Source: Pseudocitrobacter corydidari
GTDB lineage: Bacteria; Pseudomonadota; Gammaproteobacteria; Enterobacterales; Enterobacteriaceae
Assembly (NCBI RefSeq): GCF_021172065.1
Contig: NZ_CP087880.1
Span: 575,111-639,110 of the forward strand
Direction of reading: 5' to 3'
Length of the DNA stretch: 64,000 bases
Under the pieces are notes generated by a model, which was given only the letters and a program-made list of their open reading frames with translations, ran no database searches and was not told the DNA's origin. This document shows positions 44,286 through 54,757 of this stretch, one piece after another (position 1 is the first letter of the stretch; the number at the start of each line of letters is the position of its first letter). The position numbers were made by a program, and so were the translations under genes.

Positions 44286-47200
44286 TTACTCGGTTACCGA
44301 TTGTCGGGATTTACGCGAAAAACGCAGGCGCAGACGATCGAAGAACAGATAAACCACCGGGGTGGTGTACAGCGTCAGCAACTGGCTGACCACCAGGCCA
44401 CCAACAATGGTGATCCCCAGCGGCTGACGCAGTTCCGAGCCGTCACCGCTGGAAATCACCAGCGGTAAGGCGCCAAACAGCGCCGCCAGGGTAGTCATCA
44501 TAATCGGGCGAAAACGCAGCAGACAGGCCTGGAAAATCGCTTCTTCAGGCGACAGATTGCCGTTTCGCTGCGCCTCCAGCGCAAAATCGACCATCATAAT
44601 GGCGTTTTTCTTCACGATGCCAATTAATAGCATGATCCCAATAAGCGCGATTAGGCTGAATGGGGCATTGAACAGCTCCAGCGCCAGCAGAGCCCCGACG
44701 CCCGCCGACGGTAACGTGGAGAGAATAGTCAGTGGATGAACATAGCTCTCGTACAGCATACCCAGCACGATGTAGACGGTGGCGATGGCGGCGATAATCA
44801 AAATTATCTGCGAGTTCATCGTCTCCTGGAACACTTGTGCGGTACCGGCGAACGAGCCGCGTACCGTAGACGGCACGCCAAGCTGAGTCATCGCGCGGTC
44901 AATCGCTTCGCTCGCTTCCGACAACGATTTCCCGGTTGGCAGGTTAAATGACACCGTCGACGCCGCCGATAATCCCTGATGGTTCACCGACAGCGGTGCG
45001 TTAGCCGGCTGCCATTTGGCGAAGTAGGAAAGCGGAATCGCTTTGCCTTCGTTGTTAATGACGAACATTTTGTCCAGCGCGCTAACGTCCTGGGTGTAGA
45101 CCGGATCCACTTCCATCACCACCTTATACTGGTTAAGCGGTTGATAGATGGTCGAAATCTGCCGCTGACCAAAGGCGTTGTTCAACAGACTGTTGGCCGT
45201 CTGAACGCTGATACCGAGGCGCGACATGGTTTCCCGGTCATAAATCAGATCCATCTCGGCACCGTTATCTTCCTGATCCGAGTTCACGTCCGCCAGTTCC
45301 GGTAAGGCGGCCAGCGCTTTACGAATTTTCGGTTCCCACTCGCGCAGGGCGCTCAGGTCGTCAGAGAGTAGCGTGTACTGATAGCTGGCGTTGGACTGAC
45401 GCCCGCCGACGCGGATATCCTGCACCGCCATCAGAAACAGGTTAGCGCCTGGCTCTTTCGCCAGCTTCTTACGCAGGCGGTCGATCACCTGCTGGGCTGA
45501 ATCATGCCGTTCACCGCGTGATTTCAGGGTGATAAACATCATCCCGCTGTTCACCCGCGAGCCGCCGGTAAAGCCGGTCACGTTATCTACCGCCGGATCT
45601 TCACGGATGATCTTCATGAAGTCCTGCAATTTTCCGCGCATCGCCTGGAAAGAGATGCTCTGGTCAGCCTGAATGCCGCCCATCAGCACGCCGGTATCCT
45701 GCTCCGGGAAGAAGGTTTTCGGAATGGCAATATAGAGCCAGACGTTCAGCGCAACGGTGGCGAGGAAAACCAGACCAACCATCCGCGAGTGTTTCAGCAC
45801 CCAATGCAGGGACTTGCCGTAGCCCTGTTGCAGGCCAACCAGTAAACGCCCGAGACCTTTTTTGCGGGTGGGGGTATGGGCGGGCTGGCGCTTGAGCATC
45901 CAGCCACACATCATCGGCGTTAAGGTCAGCGACACGGCCAGCGAAATACCAATCGCCACCGACAGCGTTACCGCAAATTCACGCAGCAAGCGGCCCGGCA
46001 GCCCGTCCATCAGCAACAGCGGCAGGAATACTGCCACCAGCGACACGCTCATCGACAGCACCGTAAACCCGACTTCCCGGCTCCCCTGAAGGGCGGCCTG
46101 CATCGGTTTCATTCCGGTTTCGATATGGCGCGAGATGTTTTCCAGCACCACAATGGCATCATCTACCACGAATCCGGTGGCGATAGTGAGCGCCATCAAC
46201 GACAGGTTATTCAGGCTGAAGCCGCACAAATACATCGCGGCGAAGGTGCCGATCAGCGAGACAGGAACGGCGACGGCGGGGATCAGCGTCGCGCGACCGG
46301 ATCGCAGGAACAGGAATACCACCAGGATCACCAGCGCGACGGAAATCACCAGCGTCTGCTCGACCTCCTCGAGAGAGGCGCGAATCGTTGGCGAGCGATC
46401 CTGCGCGATTTGCAAATCAATCGCTGCCGGAATGGTCTGCTGAAGCTCCGGTAGTTCGGCGCGGATGGCGTCCACCGTTTCGATAATGTTGGCTTCCGGC
46501 AGTTTGCGGATCATCAACAAAATCGCCGGTTTGGCGTTGGTCATCCCGGCGTTACGCACGTCCTGCACCGAGTCTGTCACCGTCGCGACATCGCCCAGGC
46601 GCACCGCCGCACCGTTGTTGTAATGGATGATTAACGGCTGGTATTCCGCTGCCGTCTTCAGTTCGTCGTTGGTCTGAATCTGCCAGCGATGGGCGTTATC
46701 TTCCAGCGCCCCCTGCGGCTTACGCACGTTGGCATTGCTGATGGCGGTACGCACATCGTCCAGCGACACGCCCTGATTAAACAGCGCCTGCGGGTTCAGC
46801 CCCACGCGTACGGCGGGCAGTGAACTGCCGCCGACGTCGACATCACCCACGCCGTCAATCTGCGCGATGCTTTGCGCCAGCTGCGTCGAGGCGAAATCAT
46901 ACAGCTCACCCTGGGAGTAAGTATCCGAGGTCAGCGTCAGGATCATGATCGGCGCATCGGACGGGTTGGCTTTGCGATAGGTCGGACGGCTGGGCATGCC
47001 GCTTGGCAACAGGCTTTGCGCGGCATTGATCGCGGCCTGCACATCGCGCGCGGCGCCATTGATATCGCGGTCAAAATTAAACTGCAAAATGATGCGCGTA
47101 CTGCCGAGCGAGCTGCTGGAGGTCATTTCGCTGACCCCAGCAATGCGCCCGAGCGAACGCTCCAGCGGCGTGGCGACCGACGACGCCATGGTTTCCGGTG

Positions 47201-47363
47201 ATGCGCCAGGCAGCGAGGCGCTGACCATAATGACCGGGAAATCAACCTGCGGCAGCGGGGCCACCGGCAGCAGCCGGAAGCCCAGTACGCCGCAGAGGGT
47301 GATGGCGATAGAGATTAAAATCGTCGCCACCGGGCGGTAAATGAAGAGAGCAAAAAACTTCAT
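44286..47363 (-). CDS. mdtC: RND multidrug efflux permease subunit MdtC
   Basis: A 1025-residue RND transporter, same length as E. coli MdtC. TM1 ([17 protein letters not shown]), two large periplasmic loops, the proton-relay segment [17 protein letters not shown] in TM4 (the two Asp) and the duplicated second half. MdtC forms a heterotrimer with MdtB (two MdtB per MdtC) and exports bile salts, novobiocin and others through MdtA and TolC. Start directly follows mdtB. The frame is intact. Confidence 0.97.
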   Translation of the reverse strand: MKFFALFIYRPVATILISIAITLCGVLGFRLLPVAPLPQVDFPVIMVSASLPGASPETMASSVATPLERSLGRIAGVSEMTSSSSLGSTRIILQFNFDRDINGAARDVQAAINAAQSLLPSGMPSRPTYRKANPSDAPIMILTLTSDTYSQGELYDFASTQLAQSIAQIDGVGDVDVGGSSLPAVRVGLNPQALFNQGVSLDDVRTAISNANVRKPQGALEDNAHRWQIQTNDELKTAAEYQPLIIHYNNGAAVRLGDVATVTDSVQDVRNAGMTNAKPAILLMIRKLPEANIIETVDAIRAELPELQQTIPAAIDLQIAQDRSPTIRASLEEVEQTLVISVALVILVVFLFLRSGRATLIPAVAVPVSLIGTFAAMYLCGFSLNNLSLMALTIATGFVVDDAIVVLENISRHIETGMKPMQAALQGSREVGFTVLSMSVSLVAVFLPLLLMDGLPGRLLREFAVTLSVAIGISLAVSLTLTPMMCGWMLKRQPAHTPTRKKGLGRLLVGLQQGYGKSLHWVLKHSRMVGLVFLATVALNVWLYIAIPKTFFPEQDTGVLMGGIQADQSISFQAMRGKLQDFMKIIREDPAVDNVTGFTGGSRVNSGMMFITLKSRGERHDSAQQVIDRLRKKLAKEPGANLFLMAVQDIRVGGRQSNASYQYTLLSDDLSALREWEPKIRKALAALPELADVNSDQEDNGAEMDLIYDRETMSRLGISVQTANSLLNNAFGQRQISTIYQPLNQYKVVMEVDPVYTQDVSALDKMFVINNEGKAIPLSYFAKWQPANAPLSVNHQGLSAASTVSFNLPTGKSLSEASEAIDRAMTQLGVPSTVRGSFAGTAQVFQETMNSQIILIIAAIATVYIVLGMLYESYVHPLTILSTLPSAGVGALLALELFNAPFSLIALIGIMLLIGIVKKNAIMMVDFALEAQRNGNLSPEEAIFQACLLRFRPIMMTTLAALFGALPLVISSGDGSELRQPLGITIVGGLVVSQLLTLYTTPVVYLFFDRLRLRFSRKSRQSVTE

Positions 47364-50300
47364 TTACGCCTCCTCCTCATGTCGCGGGAAGCGTTTTTTC
47401 AGATGCAGCGCCAGGCGGTCAAACAGCAGATAAATGACCGGCGTGGTGAACAGCGTCAGCACCTGGCTGACCAGCAGGCCGCCCACCATGCCAATCCCTA
47501 ACGGGCGACGCAGTTCCGCGCCGACGCCGGTACTCAGCATCAGCGGCAGCGCGCCGAGCAGTGCGGCGAGCGTGGTCATCAGAATCGGACGGAAACGCAG
47601 CAGACACGCCTGATAAATCGCTTCATGCGGCGGCATGCCCTGTTCACGCTCTGCCGCCAGCGCGAAGTCGATCATCATGATGGCGTTTTTCTTCACGATC
47701 CCGATGAGCAAAATGATGCCGATAATGGCGATCACATCCAGTTCGCTGCCGGCAATCATCAGCGCCAGTAACGCCCCTACGCCTGCGGTCGGCAGGGTAG
47801 AGAGGATGGTAATCGGGTGAATAAAGCTTTCATACAGTACGCCGAGCACGATGTACATCGCCACGACCGCGGCGACGACCAGCCAGACGGTGCTGCTGAG
47901 CGCCGACTGGAAGGCCAGTGAACTGCCCTGGAATTCGGTACGAATATCTGTCGGGAAACTGAGCGTCTTCTCAGCGTTCATAATCGCATCGACCGCATCG
48001 CCCAATGAATAGTCGCCCGCCACGTTGAACGAAATGGTGGTCACCGGGAACTGGTCCAGATGGTTGATGGAGAGCGGGGCAAAACGCTGCTCGACTTTGG
48101 CGATGGCTGTTAAAGGCACCACACCGCCGTCGCTGCTGGTCAGACGCACGTTATCCAGCGCCGCGAGCCCAGGCGTGGCTTGTGTGTCATGCTCCAGCAC
48201 TACGCGGTACTGGTTGGCCTGGGTATAAATAGTGGAAATAAGGCGTTGGCCGAAGGCGTTATACAGCGCGTTGTCCACGTCCGCCATGGAAATCCCCAAA
48301 CGGCTGGCGCTATCGCGATCGACGTTAACGTAAGCCACCAGCCCCTGATCCTGCCAGTCACTGCTGACGTCCGAAAGCTGCGGCAGGGTTTGTAGTTGCG
48401 TAACCAACTGCGGTACCCACAGGCTCAGCGCATCGAGCGAATTCGCCTGAAGCGTGAACTGGTATTGCGTGCGGCTCACGGTGGTATCGATAGTGAGATC
48501 TTGTGTCGGTTGCAGGTAAAGCGAAATACCCGGCACACGATCGACGTTCTGTTGCAGGCGCTTAATCACTTTCTGCACGCGGTCGTCGCGCTCATCCAGC
48601 GGCTTCAGGTTGATTTGCAAACGCGCGCTATTCAGCGCCGGGTTAGTGCCGTCCACACCGACGTATGACGTCAGGCTTTCAACCGCCGGGTCCTTCAGAA
48701 TGATTTCAGAAACCTGCTGCTGGCGCTGCGCCATGCTGGCAAAAGACGCCGACTGCGGAGCCTGTAACGTGCCCTGAATAATGCCGTTGTCCTGAATCGG
48801 GAAGAAGCCTTTCGGAATAACCACCCACAGAATAATCGACAAGGCGAGGGTGCCCAGCGCCACGCTAAGCGTCAGCCACGGATGCTTCAGGACGCGGGCC
48901 AGCATATGGCCGTAACCCGCAATGACGCGGTCAAAGAAACGTTCGCTGGCGCGGGAAAAACGGTTCTGTTTGCGCAGTGATTCATGGCTAAGCATGCGCG
49001 CGCACATCATCGGCGTTAGGGTCAGTGAAACCACGGCGGAAATCAGTATCGCCACCGCCAGCGTCACCGCAAATTCGCGGAACAGACGACCGACAATATC
49101 GCCCATAAACAGCAGTGGGATCAGCACCGCAATCAGCGAGAAGGTGAGGGAGATAATGGTGAAGCCGATTTCACCCGCGCCTTTCAGGGCCGCCGTCAGC
49201 GGTTTTTCGCCTTTCTCGATATAGCGCGAGATGTTTTCGATGACCACAATGGCGTCATCGACCACGAAACCGGTGGCGATGGTGAGCGCCATCAGCGTCA
49301 GGTTATTGATGGAAAAATCAAGGAACACCATCACCGCAAAGGTGCCAATCAACGACAGCGGTACCGCCACGCCGGGAATGATGGTCGCCGGAATATTACG
49401 CAGGAACAGGTAGATGATCATCACCACCAGTGCGATGGCGAGCATCAGTTCAAACTGAGTATCGGTGACCGATGCGCGGATATTGGTGGTGCGATCGGAC
49501 AACACCTCAACTTTTACTGATTTCGGCAGGCTTTCGGTGAGCTGCGGCAGCATCTGACGAATGCTGTCGGCGGTGGCAATAATGTTCGCACCCGGCTGAC
49601 GCTGGACGTTCATCACAATCGCGTGTTGATTGTTAGCCCACGCGCCAAGCCAGGTGTTTTCCGCACCCTGCTCAATGGTAGCGACATCGCCCAAACGCAC
49701 TGGGGAGCCGTTCTGATAAGCGATAATCAGCTTGCGATACTCTTCCGCTGACTGCATCTGGTCGTTCGCGGATAACGTTACCGCGCGGGTCGGGCCATCG
49801 AGGCTCCCTTTGGCCGAGTTGACGTTCGCGCTGGTGATTGCGGTGCGTACGGTTTCACTGGTTAACCCCAATGCCGCAATGGCCTGTGCATTCAGCTTCA
49901 CGCGCACGGCAGGGCGCTGCCCACCCGCCAGCGTCACCAGCCCGACGCCGGAAACCTGGGAAATTTTCTGCGCCACGCGCGTTTCCACCATGTCTTCCAC
50001 CTGGGTCATTGGCATGGCGGAAGAGGTGACGGCGAGCGTCATAATCGGCGGATCCGCCGGGTTCACTTTGCTGTAGACCGGCGGGTTAGGCAGGTCATCC
50101 GGCAGCAGGTTCGTGGCGGCATTGATGGCGGCCTGCACCTCCTGCTCGGCAACATCCAGCGGTAACGTTAACTGGAACTGAAGGGTAACCACTGACGCCC
50201 CGCCTGAACTCTGGGAGGACATCTGTTTCAGGCCGGACATCTGGCCAAACTGGCGCTCCAGCGGGGCGGTGACGGCGGAGGTCATCACGTCCGGGCTGGC

Positions 50301-50486
50301 ACCAGGGTAGAGCGTGACCACCTGAATGGTGGGGTAATCTACTTCCGGCAAGGCGGAGACAGGCAGGAAGCGATAGCCGATGATCCCGGCAATCAGGATC
50401 GCCACCATCAACAGAGTGGTGGCGACCGGGCGCATGATAAACAGGCGGGATGGGCCGCCTGTGTTGCTCGGCGGTAAAACTTGCAT
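47364..50486 (-). CDS. mdtB: RND multidrug efflux permease subunit MdtB
   Basis: A 1040-residue RND transporter, same length as E. coli MdtB. TM1 ([19 protein letters not shown]), periplasmic porter and docking domains, the TM4 relay [17 protein letters not shown] with its Asp pair, and the C-terminal half with [18 protein letters not shown]. It pairs with MdtC. Start overlaps the mdtA stop by one base, and its own stop abuts the mdtC start, so stoichiometry may be tuned by coupling. Confidence 0.97.
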   Translation of the reverse strand: MQVLPPSNTGGPSRLFIMRPVATTLLMVAILIAGIIGYRFLPVSALPEVDYPTIQVVTLYPGASPDVMTSAVTAPLERQFGQMSGLKQMSSQSSGGASVVTLQFQLTLPLDVAEQEVQAAINAATNLLPDDLPNPPVYSKVNPADPPIMTLAVTSSAMPMTQVEDMVETRVAQKISQVSGVGLVTLAGGQRPAVRVKLNAQAIAALGLTSETVRTAITSANVNSAKGSLDGPTRAVTLSANDQMQSAEEYRKLIIAYQNGSPVRLGDVATIEQGAENTWLGAWANNQHAIVMNVQRQPGANIIATADSIRQMLPQLTESLPKSVKVEVLSDRTTNIRASVTDTQFELMLAIALVVMIIYLFLRNIPATIIPGVAVPLSLIGTFAVMVFLDFSINNLTLMALTIATGFVVDDAIVVIENISRYIEKGEKPLTAALKGAGEIGFTIISLTFSLIAVLIPLLFMGDIVGRLFREFAVTLAVAILISAVVSLTLTPMMCARMLSHESLRKQNRFSRASERFFDRVIAGYGHMLARVLKHPWLTLSVALGTLALSIILWVVIPKGFFPIQDNGIIQGTLQAPQSASFASMAQRQQQVSEIILKDPAVESLTSYVGVDGTNPALNSARLQINLKPLDERDDRVQKVIKRLQQNVDRVPGISLYLQPTQDLTIDTTVSRTQYQFTLQANSLDALSLWVPQLVTQLQTLPQLSDVSSDWQDQGLVAYVNVDRDSASRLGISMADVDNALYNAFGQRLISTIYTQANQYRVVLEHDTQATPGLAALDNVRLTSSDGGVVPLTAIAKVEQRFAPLSINHLDQFPVTTISFNVAGDYSLGDAVDAIMNAEKTLSFPTDIRTEFQGSSLAFQSALSSTVWLVVAAVVAMYIVLGVLYESFIHPITILSTLPTAGVGALLALMIAGSELDVIAIIGIILLIGIVKKNAIMMIDFALAAEREQGMPPHEAIYQACLLRFRPILMTTLAALLGALPLMLSTGVGAELRRPLGIGMVGGLLVSQVLTLFTTPVIYLLFDRLALHLKKRFPRHEEEA

Positions 50487-51739
50487 CAGGAGCGCGCTCC
50501 TTTATGACCCGCGGCAGTCGCGGGTTCAGCGGCTTTTGCATCGTTGGCAGCGCTGTGCGCTTCCACCACTTCAACTTTCGCGCCTTCAGTCAGACGGTCA
50601 ATACCGTCCGTCACCACGCGATCGCCTGCGGAGAGCCCGGCGCTGATCACCACTTTCTGGCTGTCCTGAATACCTGGAACCACGGTGTGCTTGCTGACTT
50701 TATTTTCGCTGTTCAGTACCCAAACGAAGTGTCCATCATTGCCCATTTGCAGGGCCGCAGCCGGGATCACCACTGCATCCTGTTGGGTATCCACCAGCAT
50801 CCGGGCATTCACGAACTGATTCGGGAAGAGGGCGTCATCCTGGTTGTTGAAACGCGCTTTCAGCTTGATGGTGCCAGTGGTGGCGTCAATCTGGTTATCG
50901 AGGCTCAGCAGCACGCCGTCGCTCAGTTTCTGTTTGTTGGTGCGATCCCACGCTTCAACGGTCAGTGGCTTACCGGATTTCTGCGCATTTACCACAGTGG
51001 CAATGTCATTCTCCGGCAGGGTGAACACCAGGTCGATAGGATGGGTTTGGGTCAGCACCACAATGCCGGTGGTATCGCCGCTGGAAATCTGGTTGCCGAT
51101 ATCCACCTGCTTCAGACCCACGCGACCATCGACCGGCGCGGTGATACGGCTCCAGTCGAGCTGGAGCTGCGCGCTGGCAACGGCGGCTTCATCAGCCTTG
51201 ATGGTACCCTGCGTTTCGCTGACCAGCGACTGTTGGGTATCCAGTTCCTGGCGCGAAACCAGATTGGTTTTCACCAGTTGTTGATAGCGGGCGAGATCGC
51301 GACGGGCGTTCGCCAGCGTTGCTTTGTCTTTCGCCAGTTGCCCCTGCGCCTGAGCGAGAGCCACTTTAAACTGGCTCGGATCGATTTCCGCCAGCAGATC
51401 GCCTGCTTTTACCTGTTGACCTTCCTGAAAGTGCAGCGCCATCAACTGACCGTCCACGCGGCTGCGCACCGTTACGGTGTTGGCGGCGGTAATGGTGCCT
51501 AATCCGCTTAAATAACGCGGTACGGCTTCCTGGGTGGCGGTTGCGGCCTGAACTGGCGCAAGCGTTGCGCCGAAGCGGCCACCATGACGTCCGCCACTCG
51601 CCGGGCGCTCTCCCTGAGCGGCGGCTGCCGGGCCTGCGGATTCTGGTGTGCGATTCATCAGCCAGTAGCCTGTCACTGCTCCGGCCACAATCAGCAATGC
51701 CAGCACAACCAGCCAGCGGGATTTGTTACTGCCTTTCAT
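50486..51739 (-). CDS. mdtA: Periplasmic adaptor (membrane fusion) protein MdtA
   Basis: A 417-residue HlyD-type adaptor. Start [10 protein letters not shown] at ATG 51739 corresponds to the E. coli protein; open frame upstream adds 30 residues lacking similarity and would cover the promoter. N-terminal membrane anchor (about 9-28), lipoyl half motifs ([19 protein letters not shown] and [19 protein letters not shown]), long alpha hairpin ([16 protein letters not shown]...) and beta-barrel domain. It connects MdtBC to TolC. First gene of mdtABCD-baeSR, behind a BaeR box. Confidence 0.96.
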   Translation of the reverse strand: MKGSNKSRWLVVLALLIVAGAVTGYWLMNRTPESAGPAAAAQGERPASGGRHGGRFGATLAPVQAATATQEAVPRYLSGLGTITAANTVTVRSRVDGQLMALHFQEGQQVKAGDLLAEIDPSQFKVALAQAQGQLAKDKATLANARRDLARYQQLVKTNLVSRQELDTQQSLVSETQGTIKADEAAVASAQLQLDWSRITAPVDGRVGLKQVDIGNQISSGDTTGIVVLTQTHPIDLVFTLPENDIATVVNAQKSGKPLTVEAWDRTNKQKLSDGVLLSLDNQIDATTGTIKLKARFNNQDDALFPNQFVNARMLVDTQQDAVVIPAAALQMGNDGHFVWVLNSENKVSKHTVVPGIQDSQKVVISAGLSAGDRVVTDGIDRLTEGAKVEVVEAHSAANDAKAAEPATAAGHKGARS

Positions 51740-51802
51740 TTTAATGAGTTTCTCGTCCTGAACCATTTCGCGGAATGATACTAGTTTAGTTACCGGATGG
51801 TC

Positions 51803-51820
51803 GGAAAAAATGGAGGAAAT
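51803..51820 (-). promoter_or_regulatory. BaeR box upstream of mdtA
   Basis: On the minus strand ATTTCCTCCATTTTTTCC lies about 65 bp before the mdtA start. The BaeR consensus is TTTTTCTCCATNATTGGC; the core TTTCxTCCATxxTT is matched. Binding of phosphorylated BaeR here would drive mdtABCD-baeSR, as in E. coli. Confidence 0.65.
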
Positions 51821-51969
51821 ATGAAACACGGGGACGAATCGTCCGAATCATGAACGCTTTGCGAGGCCGCTCGGGGAATTGACACGCAGGCAGCACAGCA
51901 GAGGTGGGCTGCGTTAGAGTGCATCCAGAATCGCTGCATTGCAGAAAAGGTGTTCAGCAGGGGGCTGAA

Positions 51970-52113
51970 AAGGGAAAGCCCCTCCCGAAGAAGGGGCCTT
52001 AAAAAGGAAAGGGTTATGATGAAACTGGTCATCATACTGGTGATTCTCTTAGTGATTAGCTTCCAGGCTTACTAAGACACCAGGGGGAGGGGGAAACCTC
52101 TCCCTAACCCTCA
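51970..52113 (-). ncRNA. Sib-family antisense antitoxin RNA, copy 1
   Basis: Complementary to the whole ibs frame at 52016-52075. On the minus strand the 3' part is ...CATCATAACCCTTTCC...GGCCCCTTCTTCGGGAGGGGC followed by TTTCCCTTTT, the same terminator as known Sib RNAs. The 5' end (near TGAGGGTTAGGGAGAGG) is estimated from SibC; a TAAATT -10-like element lies ahead. It blocks ibs translation by pairing. Confidence 0.8.
52016..52075 (+). CDS. Ibs-family type I toxin, copy 1
   Basis: A 19-residue hydrophobic peptide, MMKLVIILVILLVISFQAY, directly comparable to the E. coli Ibs toxins (MMRLVIILIVLLLISFSAY in IbsC). GGAAAGGG precedes the ATG. Ibs peptides insert into the inner membrane and dissipate the membrane potential when not repressed by the antisense Sib RNA. 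Encoded between mdtA and yegD, as ibsA/ibsB are in E. coli. Confidence 0.85.
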   Translation: MMKLVIILVILLVISFQAY

Positions 52114-52246
52114 CTCCTTAATTTAGGGTTGCATCCACGGGAAGTCAATCGTGCGCGGCTTACTTTGCGGCGCAGATAGCAGTTGCCGCATACGGTCACA
52201 AATGGTGCAGAGGCATTGCAGAAAAGGTGTTCAGCAGGGGGCTGAA

Positions 52247-52381
52247 AAGGGAAAGCCCCTCCCGAAGAAGGGGCCTTAAATAAGGAAAGGGTTATGATGA
52301 GACTGGTCATTCTCTTAGTGATTAGCTACCCAGCATACTAAGACACCAGGGGGAGGGGGAAACCTCTCCCTTACCCTCACT
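52247..52381 (-). ncRNA. Sib-family antisense antitoxin RNA, copy 2
   Basis: Complementary to the second ibs frame, with the same terminator (GGCCCCTTCTTCGGGAGGGGC then T-rich) and the same promoter-proximal sequence as copy 1. It is about 10 nt shorter because it shares the deletion in the toxin frame, so full pairing with its own target is kept. Ends are estimates. Confidence 0.75.
52294..52341 (+). CDS. Shortened Ibs-family toxin, copy 2
   Basis: A 15-residue peptide, MMRLVILLVISYPAY. Relative to copy 1 four residues of the hydrophobic core are missing through an in-frame 12-base deletion, and F-Q has become Y-P before the final A-Y. The remaining segment of about nine hydrophobic residues is short for crossing a membrane, so toxicity may be reduced or lost. 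Same ribosome site (GGAAAGGG) as copy 1. Confidence 0.7.
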   Translation: MMRLVILLVISYPAY

Positions 52382-52428
52382 CCTTAATTTAGGGTTGCAT
52401 CCCGAAGAAGTCAATGGCCTGGTAAGCC

Positions 52429-53781
52429 TTAACCAAACACCACCTGCGACCAGCGGGCCAGACCGGCGGTGACCGAGCCAAAATCATCGCCACCGGCAAT
52501 CGGGATACCCGGCAGTTGCTCCGCCAGCGCCTTTTTGATCAGCGGGGAACGGGCGCTGCCGCCGGTCAGATAGATGATATCGGGCTTCTCTGCGCTTTCG
52601 TTCAGTGCCAGATGCACCTGCTCCATAATGCGCGCCAGCGGTTGGTCCAGGGCCATTTCCAGCCCTTGCTGGGTGATGGCGGTAGCGAGTTCATCGCTGA
52701 TAAACGGCAAGGTCGTTGCCACTTCCGGGCGATCGGAGAGTGCAATTTTGCTCTCTTCCGCGCTGCGCACAAGGCGATAGCTCAGGCGCTGTTGCCACAC
52801 CTTATAGAGCAGGGCGACTTTTTCGGCATCGCGGGCGTCGCGCGCCAGGTCGCGCAGCATGCGGCCATTGGCACTGCTGTAGAAATCGGTTTGTGCCGGA
52901 ACGTCGTTAATCGCTACCGCATTCCACCAGGGCAAAATCGGCAGTGCGATGCCTTTTTCGGTTTCACCGCCCATCCCGAGTAGCGGCATCAGGCTTTTGA
53001 AGGCCAGCGCAATGTCGAGATCGTTCCCGCCGACGCGGCAACCGCTGTGGCCGAGCAGACTCTGTTCGCGGTCGAGCTTTTCACGCCACTGCGGCCCCAT
53101 CAGCAATACGGAGCAGTCAGTGGTACCACCGCCGATATCGACAACCAGCACGCGCTGTTCTTTATCCAGCGTAGCTTCGAAATCAAGCCCGGCGGCCACG
53201 GGTTCATACTGGAATACCACATCGCGAAAACCAGCGCGTTTCGCCGCACGTTCCAGAATGCCCTGCGCCTGTGCGTTAGCGTCATCGCCGCCCAGCCCCT
53301 GGAAGTTAATCGGTCGACCAATGACCGCCTGATCAATGCTTTCCGGCAACTGACCCTGCGCCTGCTGGCGAATATGCAGCATCATTGCGCACACGAGGTC
53401 TTCGAATACCGCCACCTGCTGCGGCTTCAGCCCGCTTGCGCCGAGGAATGATTTTGGCGATTTGACAAAGTAGACCTCTTCCGGATCGTCGATGTACTGG
53501 CGCAATGAGGCGAGGCCAAACTGCACGCTGTTGCTCAGTACGTCGATATCTTCATCGCGATTGTAGTTGACTGCCCGGCGCAGCAGCGCCTGGGTTTCAT
53601 CGCCGGTAGCCGGAACCTGATGATGGCGGTAGAGCCATTCGCTGACCGCTTCGCGGGTGGGGGCACAGAGCATCGAAGGAAGCAGCGTGCTGCCGTTTTC
53701 CATGGTCAACAGACGAGGTTTTCCCTCCTGCATCACCGCCACTGAACAGTTTGCCGTACCGTAGTCAAAACCAATAAACAC
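52429..53781 (-). CDS. yegD: Hsp70-family protein YegD
   Basis: A 450-residue actin/Hsp70-fold ATPase starting at GTG 53781 (read as Met, MFIGFDYGTANCS), which gives the exact E. coli YegD length; the open frame extends 27 codons further without similarity. Phosphate loops: FIGFDYGTANCS and LVVDIGGGTTDCS; adenosine motif LTGGSARSPLI near the C-terminus. The substrate-binding domain of DnaK is missing, so it is not a classical chaperone; the role is unknown. Divergent from alkA. Confidence 0.93.
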   Translation of the reverse strand: MFIGFDYGTANCSVAVMQEGKPRLLTMENGSTLLPSMLCAPTREAVSEWLYRHHQVPATGDETQALLRRAVNYNRDEDIDVLSNSVQFGLASLRQYIDDPEEVYFVKSPKSFLGASGLKPQQVAVFEDLVCAMMLHIRQQAQGQLPESIDQAVIGRPINFQGLGGDDANAQAQGILERAAKRAGFRDVVFQYEPVAAGLDFEATLDKEQRVLVVDIGGGTTDCSVLLMGPQWREKLDREQSLLGHSGCRVGGNDLDIALAFKSLMPLLGMGGETEKGIALPILPWWNAVAINDVPAQTDFYSSANGRMLRDLARDARDAEKVALLYKVWQQRLSYRLVRSAEESKIALSDRPEVATTLPFISDELATAITQQGLEMALDQPLARIMEQVHLALNESAEKPDIIYLTGGSARSPLIKKALAEQLPGIPIAGGDDFGSVTAGLARWSQVVFG

Positions 53782-53914
53782 CTTTAAATCCCCATGCCGG
53801 TGAAGAAGGGGGGCGACTTTACTTGCATTTTTTCCTGACGACAAGTCGGAATATGAAAGCAAGGAACAAAAGCCGGTTTGCCGCTATGCTGTAGGCGCAA
53901 ACCAGGGAGAAATT

Positions 53915-54754
53915 ATGTTCGAATTATCGTGGCAGGCACCCTACGACTGGCCGTGGATGTGGGGATTTTTACAGGCGCGTGCGGTGGCGGGTATTGAGCG
54001 TTTTGAGGCGGGTCGCTACACGCGCAGTTTTGAATACCACGGGCATCGTGGCGTCATCACCATGGCGTCGGATGAATCGCGACAGGTGCTGCGGGTCACG
54101 CTTTCGGAAGGGTTATTACCCGTGGCCGACAGTTGCCTGGCGCGGATTTCGCGACTGCTGGATCTCAACTGTGCGCCGCAGGCCATTAATGACACGCTGG
54201 GCACGCTGGCAAGTGCGCGACCGGGGTTGCGCTTACCGGGATCCATGGATGCGTTCGAGCAGGGCGTCAGGGCAATACTCGGGCAACTGGTCAGCGTGTC
54301 GATGGCGGCAAAATTAACCGGCAAAGTGGCTATCGCATTTGGCGAGCCGTTGCCTGATTTCCCCGGCTTTTACCTTTTCCCGCGACCAGAACAACTGATC
54401 AATGCCGATCCGCAGCAGCTCAAGGCGCTGGGCATGCCGCTCAGGCGGGCGGAATCGCTTATCTATCTGGCAAGCGCTGCCTTATCCGGGGAACTGCCGA
54501 TCACCGCGCCCGACGATATCGAACAGGGAATGAAAACACTGCAAAGTTTCCCCGGGATTGGTCGCTGGACGGCGAACTATTTCGCCCTGCGCGGCTGGCA
54601 GGCCAGCGATGTGTTTCTGCCGGATGATTATCTGATTAAGCAGCGTTTCCCCGGTATGACGCCCACGCAGATCCGCCGCTATGCCGAGCGCTGGCACCCC
54701 TGGCGCTCTTATGCGCTGCTACATATCTGGTATACGGAAGGCTGGGCCCCGTAA
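53915..54754 (+). CDS. alkA: DNA-3-methyladenine glycosylase 2
   Basis: A 279-residue helix-hairpin-helix glycosylase that removes N3-methyladenine and other alkylated bases. AlkA N-terminal domain (1-115: FELSWQAPYDWPWMWGFL...), then the HhH-GPD fold with the hairpin FPGIGRWTANYFALRG and the catalytic Asp in FLPDDYLIK (about residue 236). Length matches E. coli AlkA (282). No Ada box could be identified with confidence in the 133-bp upstream gap. It is convergent with the diguanylate cyclase gene, only 3 bp apart. Confidence 0.96.
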   Translation: MFELSWQAPYDWPWMWGFLQARAVAGIERFEAGRYTRSFEYHGHRGVITMASDESRQVLRVTLSEGLLPVADSCLARISRLLDLNCAPQAINDTLGTLASARPGLRLPGSMDAFEQGVRAILGQLVSVSMAAKLTGKVAIAFGEPLPDFPGFYLFPRPEQLINADPQQLKALGMPLRRAESLIYLASAALSGELPITAPDDIEQGMKTLQSFPGIGRWTANYFALRGWQASDVFLPDDYLIKQRFPGMTPTQIRRYAERWHPWRSYALLHIWYTEGWAP

Positions 54755-54757
54755 GGG

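Larger units (their letters stand above)
51937..52402. repeat. Tandem duplication carrying two ibs/sib units
   Basis: Copy 1 (51937-52136) and copy 2 (52214-52402) both begin CATTGCAGAAAAGGTGTTC and end TTAGGGTTGCATCC. They are almost identical except for a 1-base insertion before the toxin start and a 12-base deletion inside the toxin frame of copy 2. A 77-bp non-repeated spacer lies between. E. coli has ibsA/sibA and ibsB/sibB in the same place. Confidence 0.85.

Noticed and set aside
50450..51502. A 350-codon plus-strand frame opposite mdtA
   Set aside because: Antisense shadow in GC-rich coding DNA; mdtA has full family similarity over the same bases.
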